From: an uncultured Gammaproteobacteria bacterium
GTDB taxonomy: Bacteria; Pseudomonadota; Gammaproteobacteria; Pseudomonadales; Pseudohongiellaceae
Direction of reading: 5' to 3'
DNA: 43,924 bases
Assembly (NCBI GenBank): GCA_913061515.1
Contig: CAJXSF010000024.1
Location: forward strand, 1-43,924
Made by a program: the position numbers and the translations under genes. The notes below the pieces were generated by a model. It was given only the letters and a program-made list of their open reading frames with translations, did not search any database and was not told the origin of the DNA. The stretch's first letter is position 1; each line of letters begins with the position of its first letter. This document shows positions 25,812-34,226 of this stretch, one piece after another.

Positions 25812-25946
25812 TTCGTTTGCTCTTCGGTTTCGGTGACCTCGATTGCTAGAGCCGGTCAGTATAAAAGTAAATAACTTGTCTGACACCTTGCTATAGCTTG
25901 GTTATACTGTTTTTGATGTATGCGTAAATAACAATAAGGAATTCGT

Positions 25947-26360
25947 ATGGTCATCTATGGTGTTGCATTATTAGCCGCATGTCTTGTCACTGGCTTGTAT
26001 GCTGGTGAGTTGTTAGGGCAGCTCTTGGGGGTGCAGGCAAACGTCGGTGGCGTGGGAATAGCCATGCTGTTGTTGGTGTTGATTGCTGGGTCGCGCCGCA
26101 TGAGAGCACTGGTGACAGGGGCCTCGGGCGAGGGTATAAAGTTCTGGAGTGCAATGTATATTCCCATTGTGGTTGCTATGGCGGCAAGTCAAAACGTTGT
26201 CGCCGCGGTAGATGGTGGGATGTTGGCCCTAATAGTTGGTGTGTTAGCCGTTATCGTAAGCTTTTTACTGGTGCCGTTGATTAGCCGAATTGGGGGGGGA
26301 GGAGCACCTTTGCCTCCGCTTAATGAAGCACAAGAGCCCGTCAAGAGAGAAGGTGTGTGA
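25947..26360 (+). CDS. madL: Malonate transporter subunit MadL
   Basis: A 137-residue membrane protein with four hydrophobic helices and a hydrophilic tail. The pattern YGVALLAACLVTGLYAGELLGQLLGV and the charged KFWSAMYIPIVVAMAASQNVVAA match MadL. MadL and MadM together form a sodium-dependent malonate importer. AAGGA precedes the ATG. A run of eight G (26292-26299) lies near the 3' end and encodes Gly residues in the tail. The stop overlaps the madM start by 1 nt. Confidence 0.92.
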   Translation: MVIYGVALLAACLVTGLYAGELLGQLLGVQANVGGVGIAMLLLVLIAGSRRMRALVTGASGEGIKFWSAMYIPIVVAMAASQNVVAAVDGGMLALIVGVLAVIVSFLLVPLISRIGGGGAPLPPLNEAQEPVKREGV

Positions 26361-27118
26361 TGGAAACTTTGGCTGATGTATTGCGCGCAAATGGCCTGAT
26401 CGTTGCGTTCATGGTTGTAGGAATAACAGTTTACCTCTCCTATGTGATTTCTAAGCGATTAACCTATGGGAGAATTCACGGCTCGGCGATCGCCATTTTG
26501 CTAGGGCTCGTAGCGGCGTATTTTGCAGGTCTTGAGACAGAAGGGCGCCGAGGGGTTGCTGATATTGGAATTCTTGCAGGTGTTGGAGTAATGGGCGGAG
26601 GCATGATGCGTGATTTTGGCATCGTTTCTACGGCATTCGGTGTCCAATTTAGTGAGTTAAGCAAGTCGGGTTTGGCTGGCATTGTGTCCATTTTTTCGGG
26701 TGTATTCGTGTCATTCCTAGTAGGGGCAATCGTAGCTGTGTCTTTTGGCTATAGTGACGCCGAAAGCATTACCACTATTGGGGCTGGCGCTGTTACCTAT
26801 ATTGTTGGGCCTGTGACTGGCACCGCAATCGGCGCGAGCTCAGATGTGATCGCCTTGAGTGTTGCCGCGGGAGTGGTAAAGTCAATCTTGGTGATGATTG
26901 GTACTCCGATGGTGGCCTCTAAAATTGGTCTTAATAATCCCCACTCAGCCATGGTTTTCGGCGGGCTGATGGGCACTACAAGTGGTGTGGCTGGTGGTTT
27001 GGCAGCGACCGATCCACGGCTCGTTCCCTATGGCGCTATGACCGCAACTTTCTACACCGGTGTTGGCTGCCTATTAGGACCATCAGTATTGTATTTTTCT
27101 GTGCGCGCTTTTGCGTAA
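26360..27118 (+). CDS. madM: Malonate transporter subunit MadM
   Basis: A 252-residue membrane protein starting at ATG 26360 (TGATG overlap with madL). It has about seven hydrophobic segments, with Gly-rich family segments such as ADIGILAGVGVMGGGMMRDF and GAVTYIVGPVTGTAIGASSD. It is the large partner of MadL in malonate uptake. Placement directly before a malonyl-CoA-synthetase gene supports the substrate call. Confidence 0.93.
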   Translation: METLADVLRANGLIVAFMVVGITVYLSYVISKRLTYGRIHGSAIAILLGLVAAYFAGLETEGRRGVADIGILAGVGVMGGGMMRDFGIVSTAFGVQFSELSKSGLAGIVSIFSGVFVSFLVGAIVAVSFGYSDAESITTIGAGAVTYIVGPVTGTAIGASSDVIALSVAAGVVKSILVMIGTPMVASKIGLNNPHSAMVFGGLMGTTSGVAGGLAATDPRLVPYGAMTATFYTGVGCLLGPSVLYFSVRAFA

Positions 27119-27145
27119 GCTTGATTGCAAATTCGGATTCTATTT

Positions 27146-28651
27146 ATGAATACAACGTCTAACATGCGGCCCTTTCCCGCGATTAATTACAGTAATGAAC
27201 AGGTGGCTCTACAAGACGGTGCCACACTCTGGACTTATACGGAGCTGCGGCAACGAATTGATCGTTTCGCTAGCGGTCTACTTGGGAAAAGCAGAGACCT
27301 GAAAGAAGAGCGCATTGCGTTTTTTATTCCCGCTAGTGTGGATTATGTCACAACCCTCTTAGGGGTTTGGCGCGCCGGTGGGATTGCAGTGCCGTTGAAT
27401 ACGGCATCGGCCATGCCGGAGCTAGAACATGCCTTGAGTAGTGCTGGTGTGACACGTCTGGTTCTAAGCATCACTTCGAACCCCGAATCGTTAGTGCCCC
27501 TTCATAGTTTATGTAAGGCCCTTAAGATCAAGGTGGTTACCGTCACAGAATTACTTAGCGATAAAATTACGGTGATGCCCGAGCTTGAGATTGAGCGTAG
27601 GGCGATGATTCTATTTACTAGCGGTACGACCAATAAGCCAAAAGGCGTAGTGAGCACTCACGCCAATATTCGTGCGCAGATACTTGCTTTGTTAGAGGCT
27701 TGGAAATGGCAATCCGATGATGTGATTCCTTTGTTCCTGCCTTTGCATCATATACATGGGATTATAAATGTTTTGTGTTGTGGCCTGTGGATTGGTGCGA
27801 AAATTTCACTTTATCCCAAATTCGATATGACCCGAATTATGGCAGACGTCGAAGCGCATGATTACACCGTCTTTATGGCAGTGCCTACCGTTTACGTGAA
27901 AATCATCTCGCATCTAGATACGTTGTCGCTTCAAAAACAAGAACGTATTTGTGCTGGGTTTAAAGCCATGCGTCTTAATATCAGTGGATCAGCCGCCTGC
28001 CCAGTTAAACTTTATAAACAATGGCAAGAATTAACAGGGCAGACTCTTCTAGAGCGTTACGGCATGACTGAAATAGGCATGGGAATCTCCAACCCATACC
28101 ATGGCGAGCGCCGAGCCGGTGCCGTGGGTAAACCATTACCAGGCGTGACAGTGGCACTATTTGACGAAGCAGGAAAAATAATTGAAGGAGATGATGTGCC
28201 CGGCGAGATTCGCATAAAAGGAGACAATGTGTTTCTAGAGTATTGGGGAAACCCTAGGGCTACGAAAGAAGCCTTCATTGATGACTGGTTTTGCACAGGC
28301 GATGTAGCAGTGCGAGAGACCGGATATTACCGAATCATGGGTCGCTCTTCTGTCGATATTATCAAATCGGGTGGGTATAAATTATCCGCTTTGGAGATCG
28401 AAGATACTTTACTGACCCACCCCAAGATTGCAGAGTGTGCGGTGGTTGGGATGCCGGATGAAACTTGGGGCGAGGCGGTAACGGCGTTTGTCGTGTTGAA
28501 AGAGGGAGAAACACTAGACTACAAGGACCTGAAGTTTTGGTGTGAAACGCGCATGTCATCTTACAAAGTGCCTAAAACCCTGAAATTGCTAGAGAGCCTG
28601 CCACGTAATGCCATGGGGAAAGTGATGAAGCCTGCTCTGAAAAAGTTGTGA
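27146..28651 (+). CDS. matB: Malonyl-CoA synthetase (MatB-like acyl-CoA ligase)
   Basis: A 501-residue ANL-superfamily ligase from the ATG at 27146. The P-loop core ILFTSGTTNKPKG lies near 156-168, followed by PLFLPLHHIHGI, ERYGMTEIGMG, and GRSSVDIIKSGGYKLSALEIED. The catalytic Lys is in RNAMGKVMKP at the C-terminus. Length and motifs fit malonyl-CoA synthetase, and the location 27 nt after madLM makes malonate the natural substrate. The pathway implied is uptake by MadLM, then activation to malonyl-CoA by ATP and CoA, for fatty-acid synthesis or decarboxylation to acetyl-CoA. No malonyl-CoA decarboxylase gene is in the window. Confidence 0.9.
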   Translation: MNTTSNMRPFPAINYSNEQVALQDGATLWTYTELRQRIDRFASGLLGKSRDLKEERIAFFIPASVDYVTTLLGVWRAGGIAVPLNTASAMPELEHALSSAGVTRLVLSITSNPESLVPLHSLCKALKIKVVTVTELLSDKITVMPELEIERRAMILFTSGTTNKPKGVVSTHANIRAQILALLEAWKWQSDDVIPLFLPLHHIHGIINVLCCGLWIGAKISLYPKFDMTRIMADVEAHDYTVFMAVPTVYVKIISHLDTLSLQKQERICAGFKAMRLNISGSAACPVKLYKQWQELTGQTLLERYGMTEIGMGISNPYHGERRAGAVGKPLPGVTVALFDEAGKIIEGDDVPGEIRIKGDNVFLEYWGNPRATKEAFIDDWFCTGDVAVRETGYYRIMGRSSVDIIKSGGYKLSALEIEDTLLTHPKIAECAVVGMPDETWGEAVTAFVVLKEGETLDYKDLKFWCETRMSSYKVPKTLKLLESLPRNAMGKVMKPALKKL

Positions 28652-28767
28652 GTCTGGGGGACGTGTGCCTTCTTGAATTAATTTTCAAGCGACGGTAGCC
28701 ACTCTAGTCACTTGACCGAAGCCAGTATCTTTGTGGTAACGTAAGTGCCTGTTCGGAACACAGGCGA

Positions 28768-28809
28768 GGGGACGACCCCAACGCTGCTTTTTACTCGCGG
28801 GACGGCCCG
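28768..28809 (+). promoter_or_regulatory. Guanidine-II (mini-ykkC) riboswitch
   Basis: Two small hairpins with ACGR loops stand in tandem: GGGG-ACGA-CCCC (28768-28779) and CGGG-ACGG-CCCG (28798-28809), separated by 18 nt. This is the defining architecture of the guanidine-II riboswitch. The second hairpin ends 7 nt before the AGGA ribosome-binding site (28817-28820) of the downstream SMR-family guanidinium exporter. Guanidine binding joins the two loops and frees the ribosome-binding site in known members. The gene content agrees fully with the RNA call. Confidence 0.93.
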
Positions 28810-28826
28810 ACAATACAGGATATCGT

Positions 28827-29141
28827 ATGATTTGGGTCATTGTATTTATCGCGGGGATTTTGGAAATCGTTTGGGCTGTGGGACTTAAGTATACCGATGG
28901 CTTCACTCGTCTGTGGCCTAGTATGCTGACGCTTGTGGCCATGGCCGCTAGTTTTTTCCTTCTGAGTATTGCAATGCGCTCTCTGCCAATCGGGACGGTT
29001 TATGCTGTCTGGGTCGGGGTCGGTGCTGTGGGGACTGCTATCGTCGGTGTGCTCCTTTTCGCAGAGCCTTTTAGCTTGGCGCGAATATTAAGCATCCTGA
29101 TTATTGTCGTGGGCATTGTCGGCCTAAAATTGACCGCCTAA
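28827..29141 (+). CDS. gdx: Guanidinium exporter Gdx (SugE-type SMR protein)
   Basis: A 104-residue four-helix small multidrug resistance protein. The segment [24 protein letters not shown] contains the essential Glu (E12-E13 region) and the W-x-x-G-L-K pattern that separates guanidinium exporters (Gdx, formerly SugE) from EmrE-type drug pumps. It works as a dimer in the inner membrane, exchanging protons for guanidinium. A guanidine-II riboswitch directly upstream controls it. Confidence 0.95.
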   Translation: MIWVIVFIAGILEIVWAVGLKYTDGFTRLWPSMLTLVAMAASFFLLSIAMRSLPIGTVYAVWVGVGAVGTAIVGVLLFAEPFSLARILSILIIVVGIVGLKLTA

Positions 29142-29209
29142 GCAAGAAAAATTCGTGTCACATTCTGAATGTAGAACACTTTTGTCTTTTGACTTTATAG
29201 AGAATGAAA

Positions 29210-29623
29210 ATGAGCACAAAACCGAATGTAATTATCTCAACACTGGACGCAGAGCGCCTAGAGAAAATTATAGATGCATTGCCACACAGCGCTAGCAATA
29301 TCGCAGAAAGCTTAGTGGAGGAGTTGGCGAGGGCGGAATATGTTGATCCGCACTCTGTTCCACCGACAGTTGTTACAATGAATTCGACTGTGCGTTTTAA
29401 AGTCGAGTCTTCAGATGAAGAGTTTTGTATGACGTTGGTGTATCCAAAAGATGTGGATGGGTCTGGAAGTAAAATCTCGATTCTCGCACCAGTGGGCAGC
29501 GCTATGATCGGATTGTCCGAGGGCGATGCAATTGTTTGGCCTAAGCCCGGAATGGGGGAGTTCAATGTACGTATTGAAGAGATCACCTACCAACCTGAGC
29601 GAGCAGGCGAGTTTCATCGATAG
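29210..29623 (+). CDS. rnk: Rnk, nucleoside diphosphate kinase regulator
   Basis: A 137-residue GreA/GreB-related protein. The N-terminal region (to about 45) forms a short coiled-coil-like helical part. The C-terminal part shows VTMNSTVRFKVESSDEEFCMTLVYPKD and APVGSAMIGLSEGDAIVWP, the C-terminal FKBP-like GreA/B domain. Rnk binds RNA polymerase and affects nucleoside diphosphate kinase levels. The ATG at 29210 is favoured over 29204 because AGAGA then has proper spacing. Confidence 0.93.
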   Translation: MSTKPNVIISTLDAERLEKIIDALPHSASNIAESLVEELARAEYVDPHSVPPTVVTMNSTVRFKVESSDEEFCMTLVYPKDVDGSGSKISILAPVGSAMIGLSEGDAIVWPKPGMGEFNVRIEEITYQPERAGEFHR

Positions 29624-29644
29624 TCTTGGAGCCTTTGAGTCCTC

Positions 29645-29899
29645 ATGGCAGAAATAAAATTTACCGACAATGAGAAAGCCGTCATTGTGGCGAAGGTACG
29701 GCAATATTTTGAAAACGAACTTGACCAAGAAATTGGTCAGTTCGATGCGGAATTTTTATTGGATTTTTTCTCTGAACAGATTGGCGCGTTTTTTTATAAT
29801 AGAGGCTTGTACGACGCACAAGCGATTCTTAGTTCGAAATTAGATGATATCGCTGATTCCATTTTGGAGTTAGAGCGAGCAACTGATCTACAACGTTAA
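29645..29899 (+). CDS. DUF2164 family protein
   Basis: An 84-residue acidic protein. The sequence KVRQYFENELDQEIGQFDAEFLLDFFSEQIGAFFYNRGLYDA is the signature of DUF2164, a small cytoplasmic family of unknown function. It follows rnk by 21 nt and overlaps the next gene by 1 nt (TAATG), suggesting one operon. Confidence 0.9.
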   Translation: MAEIKFTDNEKAVIVAKVRQYFENELDQEIGQFDAEFLLDFFSEQIGAFFYNRGLYDAQAILSSKLDDIADSILELERATDLQR

Positions 29900-30135
29900 T
29901 GCTTTCCATGAATGAAGAACAGCTGTTAGAGGCCATCAACCAAACAATGCCGTTTGGAAAATACCGTGGCCTAAAGTTACTCGATCTGCCCGAGCCGTAT
30001 CTTGTCTGGTTTAGTAAACAAGGTTTCCCCGCGACTAAGCTAGGTCAGCAGCTTGCCTTAATGCACGAAATTAAGGTTAACGGTATAGAAACCTTGCTCC
30101 AGCCACTCAAAACACCCTCTAAATCTGCTAGATAG
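29899..30135 (+). CDS. DUF3820 family protein
   Basis: A 78-residue protein. The core MPFGKYRGLKLLDLPEPYLVWFSKQGFP is typical of DUF3820, a family with a phosphate-loop-like GKYRG turn. Some databases label the family a quorum-sensing-regulated virulence factor, but function is unproven. Starts at 29899 (overlapping DUF2164) and 29908 are both possible. Confidence 0.9.
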   Translation: MLSMNEEQLLEAINQTMPFGKYRGLKLLDLPEPYLVWFSKQGFPATKLGQQLALMHEIKVNGIETLLQPLKTPSKSAR

Positions 30136-30158
30136 CCGCTCATGCTTGACGTTTAGGC

Positions 30159-32192
30159 TTACTGCAGCACTTCTTGGTTTTGCTCTGCTAACTCCATAAA
30201 TCTTGTTTTAAATTCAGGCAATAAATACCCCTGATTTATTAGGTCGTCGGTTGCACGTTCATACTCTAAAAGGTATTGCTGACTATTGGCATAGCGTTTG
30301 TCTAGCGCAGGTCTAGGGTCATTGTTAATCTGGGCCTCGTCGGGGGTGCGCGCAAAAGGAATATACCCCCCAGTTAATCGCGCGAGCTCGGTATCGGCAC
30401 CTATTTCTGTTCGGCGTAGATTCCAAGGCACAAAAGTGCCAAGTGGCACTGCGGTGAGCGGAGGTAAAATCGTACTGCTTGCTAGGTCGTTATTGTCTCT
30501 GTTTACCGCTGGTGCTAAAGCTTGATACCACTGCGTGGTGAACATTGCCTGTCGCGCTACGATCCCCGCACTTAAAAACTCATCGCCAAAGTCGACGTGC
30601 CCAACCTGATACATCGCTTTCGGGTGTGAGTAACCAGGAATGGCTCGCCAAGCATCCGGATTGATTTCTCCATTGCTCAAATGTGAGGGGACTAGGCTAT
30701 TGTTCTCAATCCTTGGATAGCGGCTTGCAGGTGGTAGCTCTCCAAATCTGACCCATTGCACCATGGCGACAAGAAGGGAGTTTGCGATTGGAGTCCACAT
30801 ATTGTGATTGTTGGGGAGTTGGCCTATGCCTCAATTCAGGCTTGGAATGCCTCGCCCTGAGGAGTGTGCAGAGCCGCCTATTGTATAAAAGCGAACATTG
30901 TCTGGGATTACTGCATCGCGTGTACCCAGTGGGTCAGTATGGGTGAGTGACCCACCGCGAACCCAATACTCATTGGAAGTTTGGATATGCATGACTTTGG
31001 GTTCGGTATTCGTTAAACGTGCTCGACGTAAAATACCATCACTGCGTCCACTATAGGGATCAGTGCTTTCACCATAGGTGAACGGGAAGTAATCGTTGGG
31101 GTAGAGCAGGTTTTCATGTTGACCATTGGTTCGCGTAGGCATTGCAAAGCGTGTGTTGAACATGCCAAAACCTGCCCCAGCGATTACCGGTACAACACCG
31201 TCGAACACTTGCCGACCAGTCGTATCAGCATTAAACCCTTGGTAGAGAAATTGCCGAAGTAGCCGACCGCTCTGAGAGTTTCCCCATGCCACTGTATGGG
31301 TGATAGGTGGCACAGCTAACGCCGAAAGTTGTGCTGACAGATCAGGATTGTCTGTGCCGTGACGAAGAAGTGAAACAATATCTCGAATACCTGCAAGCCC
31401 AGCACCAGCCAAGACGGGATCCTTGGCTTCATACATGAGTTCGTATATCACCCCAGGCTCTAGCCCGCCTTCCAAAACTAGTTGCACCATTGGTTGATTG
31501 GCATCCGCGACTGGCACGACGGCAAAACTGAACTTATCACGCGGAATAATTTCCCGTGGGTCGAGCTGATTTACTCGTCTAGACAGGGTGGCTTCTTCGA
31601 GGCCACGATCGCTAGGGGCATAGGCGAGATGGTTATTGCCTGCGATATTCACATTGTTCTCAGTTCGGTTCACGATGATTTCGTAGCGTACTAGGCCGGT
31701 CACGGGTGAGCCTGCGTCACTGAGGATTGGCGCTTCCAGTCGTAGGCGCCCGGGATGTGTCTCTAATTCATTAATCCATCCTGTAGATAGATAGGTGTAG
31801 CCTCTGCGGCTCAGTGGATGACTCAAAGATATTTCTGGGGGCAAAGTGCTATTGCCGCGGTTGTTGACGGAGTAAAGCAATGTATTGCTCTGCGGGCCGG
31901 TTTTGGGGATGAATAGCTCGAAGTCGCTAGTGAACTCGACTAAACCCTCAGTGTTCTGCGGCGCAAGCGCAATATCAGTGATTCTTTGATTATTAGAGGC
32001 TAGCGGGTCCAATGCGAAAAAGAGTTTGCCTGCAATTCTCTCATATTCAATGGAATTGTCGGCACTACTTAAACTCTCTGTGCTTTGCACTTCGATTCCC
32101 GTTACCTCACCGAAAAGCGTGTGAGGAGCAAGGCAAAGTAGCACAACTAGTGCTTTTGTAAGGCAAGTCTTTGTGAAGGTCATTTTGCTCAT
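30159..32192 (-). pseudogene. Alpha/beta hydrolase domain protein interrupted by an in-frame TGA
   Basis: Two stretches of one protein are in the same frame: 32192-30834 encodes 453 residues with a signal peptide (ALVVLLCLAPHTLFGE), and 30830-30159 continues without any frame change. A single TGA (30833-30831) between them follows IPSLN and precedes GIGQLPNNHN. Read through, the product would be about 677 residues, the length of the secreted Abhydrolase_10-type proteins. The nucleophile motif is in AWGNSQSGRLLRQFL and the probable catalytic His in GGSAHSSGRG, both before the stop. The C-terminal part (MVQWVRFGELPPASRYPR onward) is well conserved in style, so the interruption is recent, or a sequencing error, or the stop is read through. 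CGA to TGA would be a single change. Confidence 0.85.
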
Positions 32193-32292
32193 TCTCGATT
32201 CGCTAGGTTTATGTATAAAAAGTCATGTGCTGTGGATAGTACAACATGACCAAGCCCTTGCTGGATAGTGCACTCCTGCTTGCAAAGCGTAA

Positions 32293-32307
32293 TAAGAATT
32301 ATTATCA
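32293..32307. promoter_or_regulatory. Fur-box-like operator
   Basis: TAAGAATTATTATCA matches the 7-1-7 Fur motif TGATAATNATTATCA at 12 of 14 informative positions, with a perfect right half. It lies 30 nt before the PepSY gene and in the divergent region shared with the hydrolase gene, so iron may control one or both. Confidence 0.65.
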
Positions 32308-32336
32308 TTGCTATTAATTTGTGCGGAAAATGACTA

Positions 32337-33497
32337 ATGATTAGAAAAGCAATATTTTGGCTGCATTTGACCTGCGGTGTTGCAGCGGGTGTGGTGGTGT
32401 TGATGATGTCTGTCACGGGCGTCATTCTCACCTATGAACGGCAGATTCTCGCTTGGGAAGATCAAGCGTATTTTGCAGATGGCGAAGGGCAGAGCAAGGT
32501 GCCTTTGGAGACATTAATCGAACAAAACAGCGATGCCGATTTCACACCGCAAAGCGTCATTATTGCTTCGGACCCTGCGGCGCCAGTGGTGCTGCGTCAA
32601 GGGCGCTCGGGCGAGGTCATTGTAAACCCTTACACAGGAGAGGTTTACGAGCCACATAGTGACACTATCGACTCATTCTTCTCCACTGTCACGGCGTGGC
32701 ATCGCTGGTTCAATGTGTCTGGTGAAGGTAGGGCCAATGCTCGGGCCATCACCGGCATTTCCAATCTGATGTTCCTGTTTCTGATTGTAAGTGGTATCTA
32801 TCTATGGTTGCCTGCGATCTATCGTTGGAGCACCATGCGGCTGCGCCTTTGGTTTCATCCCAATGCGCGCTCGGGACAAGCTCGTGATTTTAATTGGCAC
32901 CACGTGTTTGGGTTTTGGAGTGCTATCCCTTTAGCGGTAGTGGTCGCGACAGCAACGGTCTTTAATTATTCGTGGGCCAATAACCTCGTGTATCGCCTAG
33001 CGGGAGAAGAACCACCGCAGCGAGGAGCTTCTTCTGCGCAAGAGGTAGTAATCGAAGCGCCAAGTGATGCACAAGTATTGGCGTTATCGGAAGCGGTAGC
33101 GCTTGCACAGCCTTATTCTAGTCAATGGAAAACGATGACTATTTCAGTGCCAGACACGGAGTCTGGAACGATTGATATTGCGATAGATGAAGGCAATGGC
33201 GGGCAGCCTCAGAAACGGCATAACTTAAGCTTGAATGCATATACCGGGGAAGAGGTTTCTTGGGTGCCTTTTTCGCAGCTCAGTGCAGGCAGGCAGGCGC
33301 GCTCTTGGGTGCGATTTTTGCACACGGGCGAGGCTTTGGGGCTAATAGGGCAGACAATTGCTGGCTTAGTGTCGTTTACGTCGATTTTGATGGTGTGGAC
33401 AGGATTTGCACTTTCTTGGCGCCGATTTGCGCGCTGGCTTGCCCGTATGCGTAAACAAAGAAATGCGTCTGCAACGCTCAACACTGCGCCGCGATGA
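32337..33497 (+). CDS. PepSY-associated membrane protein, probable iron-linked reductase
   Basis: A 386-residue inner-membrane protein with about four helices: near residues 8-30, 140-160, 190-215 and 340-365. The N-terminal RKAIFWLHLTCGVAAGVVVLMMSVTGVILTYER and the SNLMFLFLIVSGIYLWLP segment are the classic PepSY_TM pattern. The large periplasmic loop (about 30-140) carries the PepSY-like domain. His residues in the helices (for example HLTCG, WHRWFN, WHHVFGF) could ligate haem. Members are often iron-regulated and sit with siderophore receptors, where some reduce ferric siderophores. A Fur-like box upstream supports iron control here. No siderophore gene is adjacent. Confidence 0.9.
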   Translation: MIRKAIFWLHLTCGVAAGVVVLMMSVTGVILTYERQILAWEDQAYFADGEGQSKVPLETLIEQNSDADFTPQSVIIASDPAAPVVLRQGRSGEVIVNPYTGEVYEPHSDTIDSFFSTVTAWHRWFNVSGEGRANARAITGISNLMFLFLIVSGIYLWLPAIYRWSTMRLRLWFHPNARSGQARDFNWHHVFGFWSAIPLAVVVATATVFNYSWANNLVYRLAGEEPPQRGASSAQEVVIEAPSDAQVLALSEAVALAQPYSSQWKTMTISVPDTESGTIDIAIDEGNGGQPQKRHNLSLNAYTGEEVSWVPFSQLSAGRQARSWVRFLHTGEALGLIGQTIAGLVSFTSILMVWTGFALSWRRFARWLARMRKQRNASATLNTAPR

Positions 33498-33498
33498 A

Positions 33499-33990
33499 TC
33501 ACTGTTTCAGATTAACCTGCCAATAACCCACATCAAGCCAGCGATCAAACTTAAAGCCCACTTTTTCAAAGTGGGCTACTTTTCGCATTCCAAATTTTTC
33601 ATGTAACGCAATGCTATGGGCGTTGGGTAATGCTATGCATGCCATGACCGCGTGCACGTCAAGCTGCTGCAGGGCTGCGAATAATGCCTCGTATAGAGCA
33701 CTTCCGATGCCTTTCGCTTTCGTGTCGGGAGCTAAATAGATAGTGATTTCGACACAATAACGATAGGCATGCCGCGCTTTCCATTGCGTCGCGTAGGCAT
33801 AGCCGACGACCTCTTCTGCGCTCTTTGCAACTAACCATGGCAAATTAAGCTTGGCGACTTGCGCAATTCGTTCGCGCATTTCCCTTTCGGACACGGGCGA
33901 GCTTTCAAAGCTAATCACACTAGTATCGATGTAATGATTGTAAATTTCACAAATCTGGGTGGCGTCGTGTGGAGTAACGGGAGTAATCAT
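33499..33990 (-). CDS. GNAT N-acetyltransferase (phosphinothricin acetyltransferase-like)
   Basis: A 163-residue acetyltransferase. The start ATQICEIYNHYIDTSVISFESSPVSEREMRERI and the acetyl-CoA-binding region VEITIYLAPDTKAKGIGSALYEAL are typical of the PAT/Bar-like GNAT subgroup. C-terminal pattern NAHSIALHEKFGMRKVAHFEKVGFKFDRWLDV is also characteristic. The acceptor is unknown; related enzymes acetylate amino-acid analogues such as methionine sulfoximine. The gene converges on the PepSY gene with 1 nt between the stops, and part of its 3' coding sequence forms a terminator hairpin. Confidence 0.92.
   Translation of the reverse strand: MITPVTPHDATQICEIYNHYIDTSVISFESSPVSEREMRERIAQVAKLNLPWLVAKSAEEVVGYAYATQWKARHAYRYCVEITIYLAPDTKAKGIGSALYEALFAALQQLDVHAVMACIALPNAHSIALHEKFGMRKVAHFEKVGFKFDRWLDVGYWQVNLKQ
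33555..33577 (+). terminator. Terminator for the PepSY gene, inside the convergent GNAT gene
   Basis: AGCCCACTTT (33555-33564) and AAAGTGGGCT (33568-33577) form a perfect 10-bp stem with a 3-nt loop, followed by ACTTTTCG on the plus strand. It lies 58 nt after the PepSY stop, within GNAT codons for VAHFEKVGF. Confidence 0.7.
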
Positions 33991-34226
33991 TGCTTGGCTG
34001 CTCTATGTTCAATGTAATTGCTACGCTCATGCGTGTGCAGTGTAAACATGTCTAAAGGCTTTTGTAAGCCCAAAAAACTGTGCAGATTTGCCTAAACTAG
34101 ACGCCAAAATAGGTGCGAGATTTTAAAATAAACTGTATAAAATACTTGCACTTAGAGTGGTGTAGGAGTACAAATAGCGCACTTTTACAATTTGTTGAAA
34201 GAATTGCGACTTGAGGGAGCTGTGTT

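Noticed and set aside
30831..30833. TGA as a selenocysteine codon
   Set aside because: The family does not use Sec at this place and no convincing SECIS-like hairpin follows; nonsense mutation or error is simpler.
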